Translations under genes and position numbers: made by a program
Source: Lepidostoma basale
Taxonomy: Eukaryota; Arthropoda; Insecta; Trichoptera; Lepidostomatidae
DNA: 64,000 bases
NCBI GenBank assembly: GCA_022606425.2
Contig: JAHDVF020000904.1
Span: 1 to 64,000 of the forward strand
Direction of reading: 5' to 3'
The notes under the pieces: generated by a model
Seen by the model: the letters and a program-made list of their open reading frames with translations, nothing else
The model's database searches: none
Told to the model about the DNA's origin: nothing
Shown here: positions 22,104-31,776 of the stretch, piece after piece
How the letters are laid out: each line of letters starts with the position of its first letter
Position numbering within the stretch: position 1 is the first letter of the stretch

Positions 22104-22214
22104 AATAAGATAAACGAACAGCGCATCCTACGTCTAGACTGATGATGATGATTCGAAATGGGTGTCATATTTCTGTACTTCCTCAAATAAATCCATTAGT
22201 AAAACTGCTAGGAA

Positions 22215-22700
22215 TATAACGACAGCGTATTGTTACTCAAGTTCGGGTGCGAAAACCACCACGAAATGTAGCAATTTAGATGTTTAAGTACGTCTTGACC
22301 CGGAACACTATATTCCAGAAAACTTATGGGTATAAAAGCTGAGAACAAATTGTGAAACGTTACGACGCTAGTCTCAGACTGACTTCAATAAAAGTCAAAG
22401 AGTTTTCGCTTGAATCATCCAGCTCCAAATTAACACCGTATCTAGCCGTTGCGATTACTTTGACAGGCTATTCCGCTTTCACGTTCCGCTTACTCCTTAG
22501 AATCAAACTTCGCTCTATTTACACTTTTACGTGAGTTGTCAGATCCGGTTTCTGATGTCCGTTCAATGTCACCATCGATTGATCGAACGTTTTCTTGAGC
22601 GTAAATTTGAAATACGCTAGAGTGTTTGTGACTGGTTTTGTTCATTAAACAATTCGAGTAAATTGAGAAAACTCTTGTAAATACATTTTTTTTTAAATAA
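22215..22700. other. Unclassified, more complex sequence (unit B)
   Basis: Twin of 17040-17545. The plus ORF at 22352-22534 differs from that of unit A by a few substitutions. No recognisable motif. Confidence 0.35.
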
Positions 22701-22774
22701 TTCCCTAAACAATAAATACATATTTTTTTAGGTGGACTTGTATCACGAATATCATTTTATATTTAAGTTTAAAA

Positions 22775-23298
22775 AGCTAAGATGGCAGTGCACAATGGTG
22801 TTATTGTGCCGACCCTTATGTATGGAAGTGAAGCATGGAACTGGCAAAAGAAGGATGAAAGTAGAATAAATGCAGTAGAAATGAGATCTCTAAGACGAAT
22901 GTGTGGCAAATCTGTTTATGATAGAGTGATAAATGCAAGTATAAGAAGTGAATGTGGTGCGAATGAAAGTGTTATGAACAAAATAAGGAAAGGGTCATTA
23001 AGATGGTTTGGACACATGGAAAGAATGAGTGAAGACAGAATGGTAAAGAAGGTATATGTAAACGGCGTGAACGGATCTAGAAATAGAGGAAGGCCGAGGA
23101 AAACGTGGCACAATCAAATCAATCAAATATTGAATGTCGGTCACGTGAAGAGTCCGAAAAATCGACGTGCGTGCATGACAAGATGTATGAATGTAGAGGA
23201 ATCGAGAGACGTATGTCAGGACAGAACAGTGTGTCGTTCCATTCTTTCTGCCTACCCCTCCGGGGAGACGGCGTGATGGTAAGTTAGTTAGTTAGTTT
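22775..23298 (+). pseudogene. T-family LINE, 524-bp insertion with open C-terminal frame
   Basis: The 164-residue open frame (22782-23276) reads MAVHNGVIVPTLMYGSEAWN, RINAVEMRSLRRMCGKSVYD, RSECGANESVMNKIRKGSLR, WFGHMERMSEDRMVKKVYVN, NRGRPRKTWHNQINQILNVG, RRACMTRCMNVEESRDVCQD and SILSAYPSGETA, stopping in GGCGTGATGG before a (TTAG)n tail. It is the region C-terminal to RT, including a GRPRKTW basic segment, with the catalytic domains missing by 5' truncation. Unit A lacks it and shows the empty site at about 17597. It is the best preserved T copy here and hence young. Not expected to encode a functional protein alone. Confidence 0.9.
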
Positions 23299-23389
23299 TG
23301 TTTTGTTTTTTCGAATGTATACAAATACTTGTAGACAAATACTGGATAAAAACTGGTCAAAGTTAAAAGTATATAAAAATTGGAGAGTT

Positions 23390-23855
23390 TTCTACAGGCG
23401 TTGCCTAGTAATGTGTGATAGGTAATTGGGTTGATAGCCTTTCACATTACATTAATAAACATTTTCTCCTTAATGCTTACATCTAGTCTCAATAGATGGC
23501 GCTAGTTTAGATTGAACTAAAATATGTGAAATGTTTCTCAACATGGTAGCATATATACAACTTTCAAAAATAATTGTCAGACATGGTGTTCGTAATACGG
23601 GTGGAATGGGGAATGTTGTATTACATAAAGCAATCGCCTCACTCAACCAATGACAGGTCATAAGTCCTGTAAACGCCTCGACCACCATATTCTGTTTCCA
23701 AATAATATACGGAATGGGGAATGTTGTATTACATAAAGCAATCGCCTCACTCAACCAATGACAGGTCATAAGTCCTGTAAACGCCTCGACCACCATATTC
23801 TGTTTCCAAATAATATACATCTTCGTCTCTATTGAGATACAATTAATTTTTAAAA
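23390..23855 (+). repeat. U repeat (unit B), internally duplicated
   Basis: Same family as 17690-18035, enlarged by a 108-bp tandem duplication at 23603-23818. Because 108 is a multiple of three, the minus-strand ORF 23470-23820 contains the same 36-residue segment twice. I do not regard it as a gene. Confidence 0.7.
23603..23818 (+). repeat. 108-bp tandem duplication
   Basis: Two adjacent, apparently identical 108-bp units (23603-23710 and 23711-23818), each starting GGAATGGGGAATGTTGTATT and ending CCAAATAATATAC. Unit A has one copy, so the event followed the large duplication. Confidence 0.9.
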
Positions 23856-23961
23856 TGTTTATTAAAAAGATTACAAAAATGGTTTTCGTTGCTAGTAGGT
23901 CATAATAACGTGCTTTATATCAAACAAACTAACTAGCTAACCATCATGCCGTCTCTCCGAA

Positions 23962-24505
23962 GTATGGAAGTCAGAGGTCTTACCACTTTACATTTCTTCC
24001 TTATTTCGTCTTTCGGTAATCTTTTATAAACAAATTTGTTTATTTTATAAACCACAATTTGACTTAATTTATATTCAATCTCATTTCATACTGTCGTCTG
24101 TTAACTATAATATTTATGGTAGCATATAATTGACCATTCTTTATTTGTTCTATGTGGTTATTTTTTCAATTTTTTTATCGCTTTTATTATTGTTATCGCT
24201 GTCCCCTTAATAAATAAATAAAATATATCGTTTTCCCGCACAAGATTCTTAGTAGTATGAAAGATAGATAAATGCCGTAGCAATGAGATCACTGAAAAGA
24301 AGTTAACTTTTATTACAATATTTGAAATAAATATTCCTTATGTAAAATGTTCTAATGATGTTTGTATACTCGTAGAATCTGCTTTACACATTTTACTGTT
24401 AGATACAATTTGTTGTCAAGTATATAAGAAACAACTTTTAAGTGTACAATAATAATTAGTAGGACGTTGTTACTTCTATTCACTATATACTGAAATAACG
24501 TGTTT
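23962..24505. other. AT-rich interval
   Basis: No gene. GATAGATAAATGCCGTAGCA at 24264-24283, followed by ATGAGATCACTGAAAAGAAG, is a sliver of the T-family RINAVEMRSLRR region. Confidence 0.4.
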
Positions 24506-24818
24506 GATATTTTAAGTTGTGATTTTGGATTTTTGAAGACATTTGAGACAGTGTTTTAATGTCTCAACGAAAATATTTTAAAGTTTTAAATACAGAACTT
24601 AAACTTTTAAAATCATTTTGGAGCTCATAAGTGTGTTTAATGTTGATTATCTTAAAAAAAATCTAGTTAAATTTTTCTGCGATATTTTAAGTTGCGATTT
24701 TGGATTTTTGAAGACATTTGACATGTGTTTTAATGTCTCAACGAAAATATTTTAAAGTTTTAAATACAGAACATAAACTTTTTAAATCATTTTGGAGCTC
24801 ATAAGTGTGTTTAATGTT
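24506..24818 (+). repeat. Tandem duplication, period 175 bp
   Basis: GATATTTTAAGTTGTGATTT at 24506 recurs at 24681 (GATATTTTAAGTTGCGATTT), and similarity runs to TTTAATGTT at 24644 and 24818. The copies differ by a few substitutions and small indels. Non-coding. Confidence 0.85.
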
Positions 24819-24879
24819 ATTATGACTTCATGATGTAGTATTTTAAGTGCAATATTTTATAAGTTTGTATAAATAACGA

Positions 24880-25112
24880 AAATATTAAGATGGTTTGGAC
24901 ACATGAGAAGAAATAATTGTATAAAAGCATAGGTTAATGATGCGAATGGAACAAGAAATAGAGGAAGACCAAGAAAAGGTGGCACGACCAAATAAATTAA
25001 ATATTTATGTCAGCCACGTGAGGAGTCCGAGAATTCGACGTGAGTGCATGTTGACGATGTGAGAGAAGTATGTCAGGAAAAAAATGTGTGGCATGATGGT
25101 AAGTTAGTTAGT
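24880..25112 (+). pseudogene. T-family LINE 3' fragment, eroded
   Basis: It contains RWFGHM, an NRGRPRKxG-like segment with deletions, a CQPREESENST-like shadow of the ACMTRC block and GGCATGATGGTAAGTTAGTT. Several deletions shorten it to about 230 bp. Confidence 0.65.
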
Positions 25113-25124
25113 TTTGAAAATATT

Positions 25125-25222
25125 GTTTTATAATAATAATAATATAATAATAAATTGGATAATTTATAGAGCGCCATTTTTATGAACTAGTCATCTCAAG
25201 GGCGCTGTAGAAGATGCTCCGT
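25125..25222 (+). repeat. Interspersed repeat with AAT-rich head
   Basis: Second copy of the 14360-14465 repeat: TTGGATAATTTATAGAGCGC and CATCTCAAGGGCGCTG, differing by a few bases. Confidence 0.55.
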
Positions 25223-25231
25223 TTTATCAAC

Positions 25232-25940
25232 TAGATAATAATAATAATTATAATAATGATAACAATAATAATAAACATATTTAGTATGAGGGCTGCACCC
25301 GACGAAGTCGATCAGCCATTCCTGTCAGGAAATGATAATTTGAAAATGTGCGTTTTGAGTCTCGATCTAAACGCCATACAACTCTTGAAGAGTTTTAGCC
25401 TCGTGATGATTTTTCGCCAAGCTCCTCGATCCTGCGCCTTTTGTTCCCAGCAGTTTGACCGACCTAGGCAGATCAGCCAGAACATTGTCCATTAGGCGGT
25501 CTCTGGTCTCTTCGTCTCGGCATACATATCCAATCCATGCTAGGCGACTGGCTCTCACGGTGCTCATTATAAGGGGCTGCTGGGTCATCGTAAGGATCTC
25601 TTGGCTGGTCCTATGCCTCCAAGTTCCCGCTGCAACACCGGGTCTGGGTCCCAAGATTATTCTAAGTATTCTATTCTCAAACCAGTAGATTCTTTGTTGT
25701 TCTTTTAGAGTCATTGTCCACGACTCAAAACCATATATCACCACCGGCTTGATAATGGTGTTATAAATATGCAGCTTGGTGTTTCTGGATAGAAGCTTGG
25801 ACTTTAGGAAAGTTCGCAAGGAGGCTACAGCTCGTAGGCCTTTTTGAACTCTGTGTTTCAATTCCGCGTGCATATCGTTGGCTTCCGTCATGACTGTACC
25901 GAGATAAGTGAACTCTCTGACTTGCTCAATTTTATATAGT
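25232..25940 (-). pseudogene. RTE-d LINE 3' fragment, 174 codons open
   Basis: The minus frame 25891-25367 is open and continues upstream without a Met: EQVREFTYLGTVMTEANDMH, then ELKHRVQKGLRAVASLR, KLHIYNTIIKPVVIYGFESW, FENRILRIILGPRPG, TSQEILTM and RASRLAWIGYVCRDEETRDR. The YLG, IKPVxIYGxESW, ENRxLRxILGP and RLxWxGHV blocks are the usual order between RT and C-terminus in RTE-like LINEs. The (TTA)n-rich 3' tail lies at about 25232-25275. The catalytic RT is absent. It belongs to a different family from RTE-a to -c. Confidence 0.8.
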
Positions 25941-27084
25941 ACATATTATAAATAAAAATATTAATTCTTTTTTTCCACACGGTTATCTAATTTACAAGCT
26001 TTAGTTTAAAATACACATTTAAATGGAAGTACATACGAGTATACCATACATATTTTTTTTTTCATTATTGTGAATGAACATTTTAGAAAAAAATATATAT
26101 TTCATATTTAATATGAAAAGTTTATCTTAAAGGATTTTATATTAAATTATAACAATATTAAATCGTTTAAACCAAAATTGTCTAGGAATTATAAAAATCA
26201 ATCAATACATACATTTTTAATTATGTGCAGAGAATTAACTCATCCACAATCCCAAACGTTGTGATGCATCAGATTCCTGCTGGCTACCGTCCCTCCGGAA
26301 GACTGACAAAGATATGGTATGATAGGTGAGGCCAGCCTGACTTCAGGAATACACCAATGGTCTAAAAGGACCAGAAGATAAATAAGTTTTATCATTATAA
26401 TCATCTATTCTATTTTATAACAAGCATATTGTTTATGAGTAAATCATATTGAAAAGTTTAATTAAGTTAAATAGTTTCCAAATGAGATTATCAAATAATT
26501 TGGAATTCGATAAAATCTACGAAATATTAATTGCGTGATCTTGTAATAAGAAGCGCGGAAAAGAGACGCGAGATGGCAGGTGACTTAATCTGCTTGCGTT
26601 TCTCCAAAGGTCGAACGAGAGAGTGAGATGGACCGATTCACTGGTACTTGTTTAAATTATAAATTTACCTGCTACAGGGGTAACAAACCTTCACTACATA
26701 TTTTTTTTACTGACAATAAATCTCTTACAGAACCACGGTACAACAATAATGTATATATGTTAATTTATATACTTGACAACAAAACTAATAGATATATAAT
26801 ATATTATAATAATACTTGTTGTAAGGGGTATGGATATTATAGTCAAATAACTGTACGCTTTCAAATAAACATTATACTTATTTCTTTTAAATAATTTTAA
26901 TTCAACGACATATATATGTACAACACTCGACATGTGATAACCGACTTGTATATTTCATTCACATTCATGTAAATACAATTTTATTTTTAAGATATCTGAT
27001 TAAAAATATAATCATATGATTTTACTGAAATCTCTTGATTGTATTTCATTTTAAATAATAATGAAATAAAACGAGGTGTTTTTT
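25941..27084. other. AT-rich interval with a possible LINE scrap
   Basis: At 26225-26395 the plus strand can be read as MHQIPAGYRPSGRLTKIWYD, resembling a GRPxxRWxD block of a LINE C-terminus, followed by an AT-rich tail. Weak. The remainder (including the ORF 26628-26894) has no recognisable motif. Confidence 0.35.
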
Positions 27085-27185
27085 TAATAACTTTCACTTT
27101 TGTTTTCATTTTGACAAGGACCGGTTTCGCTGGACTCGAGGGCATTGACATACTAGTCCAATTTGTCGATGCCAGCGAGTTAGTA
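27085..27185 (-). repeat. P-family arm (ACCGGTC type)
   Basis: The minus strand contains CTCGCTGGCATCGACAAATT, later GAGTCCAGCGAAACCGGTCC and a tail GAAAACAAAAGTGAAAG. It carries the same GAAACCGGTC centre as 10567-10985 and 15019-15087. Confidence 0.45.
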
Positions 27186-28121
27186 GTAGTTCAAAACATC
27201 GTTGTTTTTAATTATTATTTAATATATTATATTTTTAAATTTAAAAAAACTTCACGTCCGATCACGGACAAAACTAATGTGCATTAGTTTGCAAATGATG
27301 AAAGCCTTTTATGTGTTTTTTTAAATCAGCTAGCGATTGCTTCTAAGCATAAAGTGATTGCCTCTAAGCACAAATTGATTGCTGTCAGTTGGTTTTGTGG
27401 TTCTTTTTGTAAAGATAACTATTGTCTATATTTTAATAGGAGATGGCGTTATCTTACTATGCTTAATACCGTTGTTTATTTTACTGTCTTCATCTTAAAT
27501 ATGCCATTTTTATGAGACGCAATAAAGGACGCTTTTAAGCAATTAGATTAAGTAGCAGGAAAAGACCCAGCCACTGTACTTAAACGACAAGATGGAAACA
27601 ATGTGTTCGTTGCCTTCCTCTCTCATCAGCCGAGAAGTGATAATTCAGTGTGACACTGTAATATCACGTATTCCTTTATGTTAACATCGTATAACGATCT
27701 CACACTTTTTAGGTCGTCAGAAGATGTAGGTCAAAATAACAAACAAATGAATCATTTAAAGAATAAAAAAGGGTATCCATCGAAATAATCCATTCAATAA
27801 AGCTATAGAGTTTGAAGTGTTAGTATAAATACTTGCTATTGGTGTATTAGAAAAATCGATACGACTATTCGTATCGATAAATTTTATATTAAAAGTCGCG
27901 ACTAGCAGAAAATATAATTTTAAATAAACTTAAGGCGTTAACACTGTGAAATTCCATAATGACGAATTTTTTAATGAATTAAAACTCTGTTGTTTCCACT
28001 TTTGAAGTGGAAAAACAGTGTTTTAATTGTAGATACTACGATCAGCTGAAAAAAATTTTCGGCTTATAGTGAGTGTCTAAGTAAATACAGTAATATAATT
28101 TAAATATCTACATGTGTTATG
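27186..28121. other. AT-rich interval with a P terminus and short tandem units
   Basis: A 21-bp imperfect tandem motif (GATTGCTTCTAAGCATAAAG type) runs at about 27336-27385. GGCGTTAACACTGTGAAATT at 27933 followed by CCATAATGACG matches the terminus also seen at 49391 and 62215. TTTCCACTTTTGAAGTGGAAA at 27992-28012 is a short perfect palindrome. No gene. Confidence 0.4.
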
Positions 28122-28378
28122 TTTTTCTAACTAACAAATCATCCATCCCGTCCAAAGGGGTAGGCAGAAATAATGAACTGTCACATTTTTCTTTCCTGGC
28201 ATACTTCTCTCGCTTCCTTAACATTCGTACATCGTGTCATGGACGCACTTCGATTTCTCCGACTCCTCACGTGGCCGACATTCAATATTTGATTTATTTA
28301 ATCGTGCCATGTTTCCCTCGGTCTTTCTCTATTTCTAGTTCCATTTACATCGTTATCATAAACTTTTTTAAATAATCC
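28122..28378 (-). pseudogene. T-family LINE 3' fragment
   Basis: The plus strand begins CTAACTAACAAATCATCCAT and CCAAAGGGGTAGGCAGAAAT, the complement of the T 3' end. The ACMTRCMNVKEARE and GRPRETW-like blocks are readable across the minus strand, and homology stops in KKVYDNDVNG. Confidence 0.75.
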
Positions 28379-28432
28379 ATTGTTTTGGCCGAAATTCTAT
28401 GATACACTAACATTACACATAAATTAAAAATC

Positions 28433-28605
28433 TTTGTTTTATGTATCACAATTGTATTTTTTTTTCTCGACAGCTGTTTCGTCAACCTATGTTGACATCA
28501 TCAGGTGTTACAATAATATTATTGTTATACCTTTTGATGTCAACATAGGTTAACGAAACAGCTGTCGCTAAAAATAAAAATACAAATGTGATACATAAAA
28601 CAAAG
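28433..28605. repeat. P-family inverted pair, about 74-bp arms
   Basis: Arms 28433-28507 and 28532-28605 are near-complementary over about 74 bp (TTTGTTTTATGTATCACAAT versus its complement at the far end), with a loop of about 24 bp. Each arm carries a GTCAAC/GTTGAC-type hairpin followed by GAAACAGCTGTCG. This is the clearest head-to-head arrangement in the window. Confidence 0.7.
28469..28504 (-). ncRNA. Hammerhead ribozyme motif with intact core
   Basis: Minus strand: CUGAUGA (28504-28498), stem II GUCAAC-AUAG-GUUGAC (6 bp, perfect), GAAA (28480-28477), then CAGCUGUC. The palindrome ACAGCUGU gives a 4-bp stem III with no loop, so it could form only between two molecules or strands, as proposed for minimal stem III type-I hammerheads. 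The cleavage triplet is GUC. Stem I pairing outside the core is weak (C-G then mismatches). The opposite arm has UUGAUGA, one core change. Confidence 0.55.
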
Positions 28606-28683
28606 TTTTTTTAATTTAACAGCGTATAAACTTTTTTTATTGTTATTTCTGTGCAGGTGTCCAAACCATCTTAATGATCCTTA

Positions 28684-28715
28684 ATTCTCAACCACAACAC
28701 AATGTGGTTGAGAAT
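28684..28715. repeat. Small perfect inverted repeat
   Basis: ATTCTCAACCACA (28684-28696) and TGTGGTTGAGAAT (28703-28715) form a 13-bp stem with a 6-base loop. Just upstream, CCAAACCATCTTAATGATCC is the complement of the T-family RWFGHM region, so the hairpin abuts a T sliver. Confidence 0.65.
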
Positions 28716-28861
28716 AAAGAAGTAATAAATAATAATAAAAAATTAAATAAAATATATATCTCTTTTAAAGTCACTTGTAAAATATTTAAAAAACAAAAAC
28801 TTTTAAATGTAATAAATTCGGTGCTTTAAAAATGTTGAGCGCACCTGTCGCGAAATCATCT

Positions 28862-29200
28862 GAGTTACCTCTTCAACTCCGATGTGTGATTTGGAGTTTT
28901 CGTGATATCGTAGAGGCAATATAAGCGCGTCTTCCGCACGGCCGAGTCAGTGAGGCCGAAACTCCGTCCGTGGCCAACATGCTCCCGCGTCAAGCCATCG
29001 AGTCCCGCGCCTACTGACTGACACTTTTCCGGGACCACCCCGCATGGTACCCACGGTACACCGGGAAACAGTTTCTGTAATTTAAACATTGGTTCTAATT
29101 TATTTATTAATAGCATTTAAGTGACACGGATCAAGAAGAAAAGTGGGGACTCCCCATATGATTGATGATGGGAGGGTTGGAGTTTGTGTGGTTCATGGTA
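28862..29200. other. GC-rich island, possible old coding remnant
   Basis: 28880-29080 is far richer in G+C and CpG than its surroundings. The minus ORF 28865-29116 reads PGVPWVPCGVVPEKCQSVGA, then GLDGLTREHVGHGRSFGLTD and SAVRKTRLYCLYDIT, which looks protein-like, but I recognise no family. TTTATTAATAG before 29117 and CATGGTAAG at 29196-29204 resemble splice signals in the plus direction, which is weak evidence. It could be a host exon remnant or part of a transposon. Confidence 0.35.
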
Positions 29201-29327
29201 AGAATTTAATATATTTATTTTTTACCATAAATAATATTGATATTATTATAAATGATTTATTAACTAAAAAAAATTATATAAAATTAACGACAATCAACGC
29301 ATATAAAATTAAAATTTAATCAATATC
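29201..29327. other. Short AT-rich spacer
   Basis: Low-complexity A/T sequence between the GC-rich island and SINE2. Confidence 0.4.
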
Positions 29328-29485
29328 GGGTGGTGGTCTAGGGGATAGAACGCTTGGCTTCTGTTCCAGGGGACATGGGTTCAAGCCTGGACACGACCAG
29401 ATTCCTTCTTCATAATAATGAGCTATTTTCTGCTCGCATTGAAGATTGTAAAATAAATTCTAATATCATTGATCTAAATCCTTGG
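29328..29485 (+). mobile_element. SINE2, tRNA-derived
   Basis: A box TGGTCTAGGGG (29334-29344) and B box GGTTCAAGCC (29379-29388) are at tRNA-like spacing, followed by a non-tRNA body GACCAGATTCCTTCTTCATA, CTGCTCGCATTGAAGATTGT and a short A/T tail. The two boxes form an internal Pol III promoter. Copies at 39085 and (inverted, truncated) 62292. No cloverleaf is completed after the B box, so not a tRNA gene. Confidence 0.85.
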
Positions 29486-29581
29486 TATTAGTATTTTTAA
29501 AGAAATAAAAATAAAAATAAAAGTAAAAAAAATAAGGGATGATTTACAATACGAAGCAGTACAAAAAGGAAGAAAAAGTAA

Positions 29582-29729
29582 CTTACTAACTAACTAACCA
29601 TCACAGCGTCTTCCCGAAAGGGTAGGCAGAAAGAATGGAATGCCACACTTTACCCGATGCGGCATCCCATCCTTCTCTTTTCGCCCCCGCGAGAGAAGCG
29701 GTGTGATGGGTTGCGAACCTCATCGCCAA
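29582..29729 (-). mobile_element. S element, short form
   Basis: The plus strand starts ACTTACTAACTAACTAACCA (tail complement) and ends GTTGCGAACCTCATCGCC, the same 5' limit as 21419 and 54122. It has a T-like 3' end and the core, with no ORF. Confidence 0.85.
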
Positions 29730-30424
29730 GAAAAAGTATTATTTACAATATTTTTTTATGGTTTCCTTTTTGAAGTGCTTTGATGTATTTTATATACATT
29801 ACTTTTTAATCATCGTTCCACGAGGAGAAATTGCACTCATTTGTCAAAATTTGGAGATGAAGTATTGAATGTTTTGCATATTTTTCTCAATTAAAGGTCG
29901 TTACATCACCCTTAATTAAGAACTTTATTCAAAAACGGTTGTTAAAGAAAATTTATATAACGTAATTATTGGGGATGGCACGTGAAGAAAACGAATTTTA
30001 ATCAAAATTTTGCATTTCGTACTGTCGTCAAATTTGTAGGGTAATTAACTTCTTTAAAAATATTCATAATACGATATTTGACAAAAACATAAAAGGAATT
30101 ATATAACACAACAAATATTTAAAGGGTTGAAAATTTTTAACGTGTGTCCTTTTTTCAATAACAGTTTAAAAAAATTGCAATACCTTATTTTTTATTAATA
30201 TTGCTAACAAAAATCTCATCAAAATCATTTCAATGTAATTATAAGAAATAGTTCATTTTAGATCTTTATTATTTTTTACTATAACCCTTCAAATAATATA
30301 TGAACGATTTATCAAATGATCGTATAAAAACTTTGGAATATTTACGAATTATTTATAAATGAAAGCACTGTTTTTTGTGTTTACTTTTCATCATTGGAAG
30401 AACGATATTAACATGACACATACA
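29730..30424. other. AT-rich interval, no recognised feature
   Basis: Nothing supported. Confidence 0.4.
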
Positions 30425-30848
30425 CAACTAACTAACCAACCACCACGCCGTCTCCCCGAAGGGGTAGGCAGAAAGAATAGACTTTTCTTTCCTGACATAT
30501 TTCTCTCGCTTCCTCAACATTCATACATCGTGTCATGCACGCGCGTCGATTTTTCGGACTCCTCACATGGCCGACATTCAATATTTTTGATTTCTTTGAT
30601 CGTACCAAGTTTTTTCTCGGTCTTCCTCTATTTCTGGTTTCATTTACATCGTTAAAACATTATTTTTTTACCATTCTTTCTTCATTCATTCTTTCCATAT
30701 GTCCAAACCATCTTAATGATCCTTTCATTATTTTGTTCATAACACCATCATTCGCAACGCATTCACTTATTATATTTTCATTCGACACTCTATCATACAC
30801 AGAGTATTCACACATTCGTCTAAGAGATCTCATTAAGAGACACATACA
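30425..30848 (-). pseudogene. T-family LINE 3' fragment with tail
   Basis: The plus strand begins CAACTAACTAACCAACCACC and CTCCCCGAAGGGGTAGGCAG. The minus frame 30854-30660 reads MRSLRRMCEYSVYDRVSNEN, IISECVANDGVMNKIMKGSL and RWFGHMERMNEERMVKK, open over this part. The distal part is shifted but retains the GRPRKT and ACMTRCMNVEEAREIC blocks. Confidence 0.85.
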
Positions 30849-31725
30849 TAACATTTCAATACACCCCTTCGATAAAATGTAATCAATATTTTAATACGAA
30901 TGATCTCAATTTATATATTTGATTTTAAATATTTTTTGTGTATGCACATAACGAAATGTTAAAAAAAATCTTGATTAATTAGTTTAGTATGCAATATAAA
31001 TTTATGTAATTTCATTTGAGTTATCAAAAAATTTGTTCAAAACATCCGTAAGCTTCTCTACATTTTCTAAATAATGTAATTCAATTTCGACTTATCGAAA
31101 CAATTGTACAAAGCATCTTTAAGTTGCTCTTCATTTTCTAAATAATGTTATTCACTTCTGTTCATAAAATGAATCTGAAACTTTTCAGATCATCGTATAC
31201 CTTTACAAACTTAACCTTCGGCGATTGAGCGGTTTGACAGTTAGCACTCGATAACAACATTATTTATATTCATGATCAAACATATGCCATTTAGTGGATT
31301 TTATTATGTCTGTCTTCTTGACCTTTAGTATTTAAAACTTGCATTAAACTCTTTGAAGTACACCATTCGTATAATAGTGGAAAAAATCCGCAAACGCGTG
31401 CTTCTTTTTTGTGTGAAGTCATTCCGAATTATCCTCGGGTATTCGATTAACGTCTTTTATTTCGTGCGATTCTTGTGATAAAAAAAGGACTTACCATAAG
31501 TCACTGATTTAAATATTCAAATCGAATTCACATTAAGATGTTGTCGCATAACCACTAATGCAAGAAATATGCGATAAAAATAGAATGCACAAAGTATTCA
31601 CACATCGCACCTGTCTTGTTTTATTTTCAATTGTTTAAAATAGGATGTGTCGTGCTCCTTTCAAAACAAAGATTCGCTATATCCAGATTGAATTACAATA
31701 CCTTTAATTAATTTAATTGATTCCA
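30849..31725. other. AT-rich interval, no recognised feature
   Basis: Two imperfect repeats of TTCTAAATAATGTAATTCA type near 31065 and 31134 suggest an old local duplication of about 70 bp. No gene. Confidence 0.4.
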
Positions 31726-31776
31726 TCAGAACGAATATTTTTTTATTCGCTGAAAATAAAAAAATATTCGTTCTGA
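31726..31776. repeat. Perfect palindromic hairpin
   Basis: TCAGAACGAATATTTTTTTA and its complement face each other across GCTGA. Arms are about 22 bp. Possibly a foldback tip of a small element; no flanking duplication recognised. Confidence 0.75.

Larger units (their letters stand above)
18810..23961 (+). repeat. Segmental duplication, unit B
   Basis: Direct copy of unit A (offset 6359 at its start). Relative to A it lacks 1302 bp between the copies of TAGT and 52 bp between AAAA runs. It gains an S element (21419-21564), a T element (22775-23298) and a 108-bp tandem repeat (23603-23818). Homology ends at CTCCGAAG (about 23961), within a base or two of the hAT insertion point in unit A. Confidence 0.9.

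Noticed and set aside
23470..23820. 116-residue minus ORF with an internal 36-residue repeat
   Set aside because: Lies inside the U repeat; the repeat arises from a 108-bp DNA duplication and the other U copies do not preserve the frame.
12451..23961. Two duplicate units as evidence of a tandemly duplicated host gene
   Set aside because: All recognisable content of the units is mobile-element debris; no host gene is visible.
29328..29400. Functional tRNA gene
   Set aside because: A and B boxes are good, but the sequence continues into a body repeated at 39085; it is a SINE.
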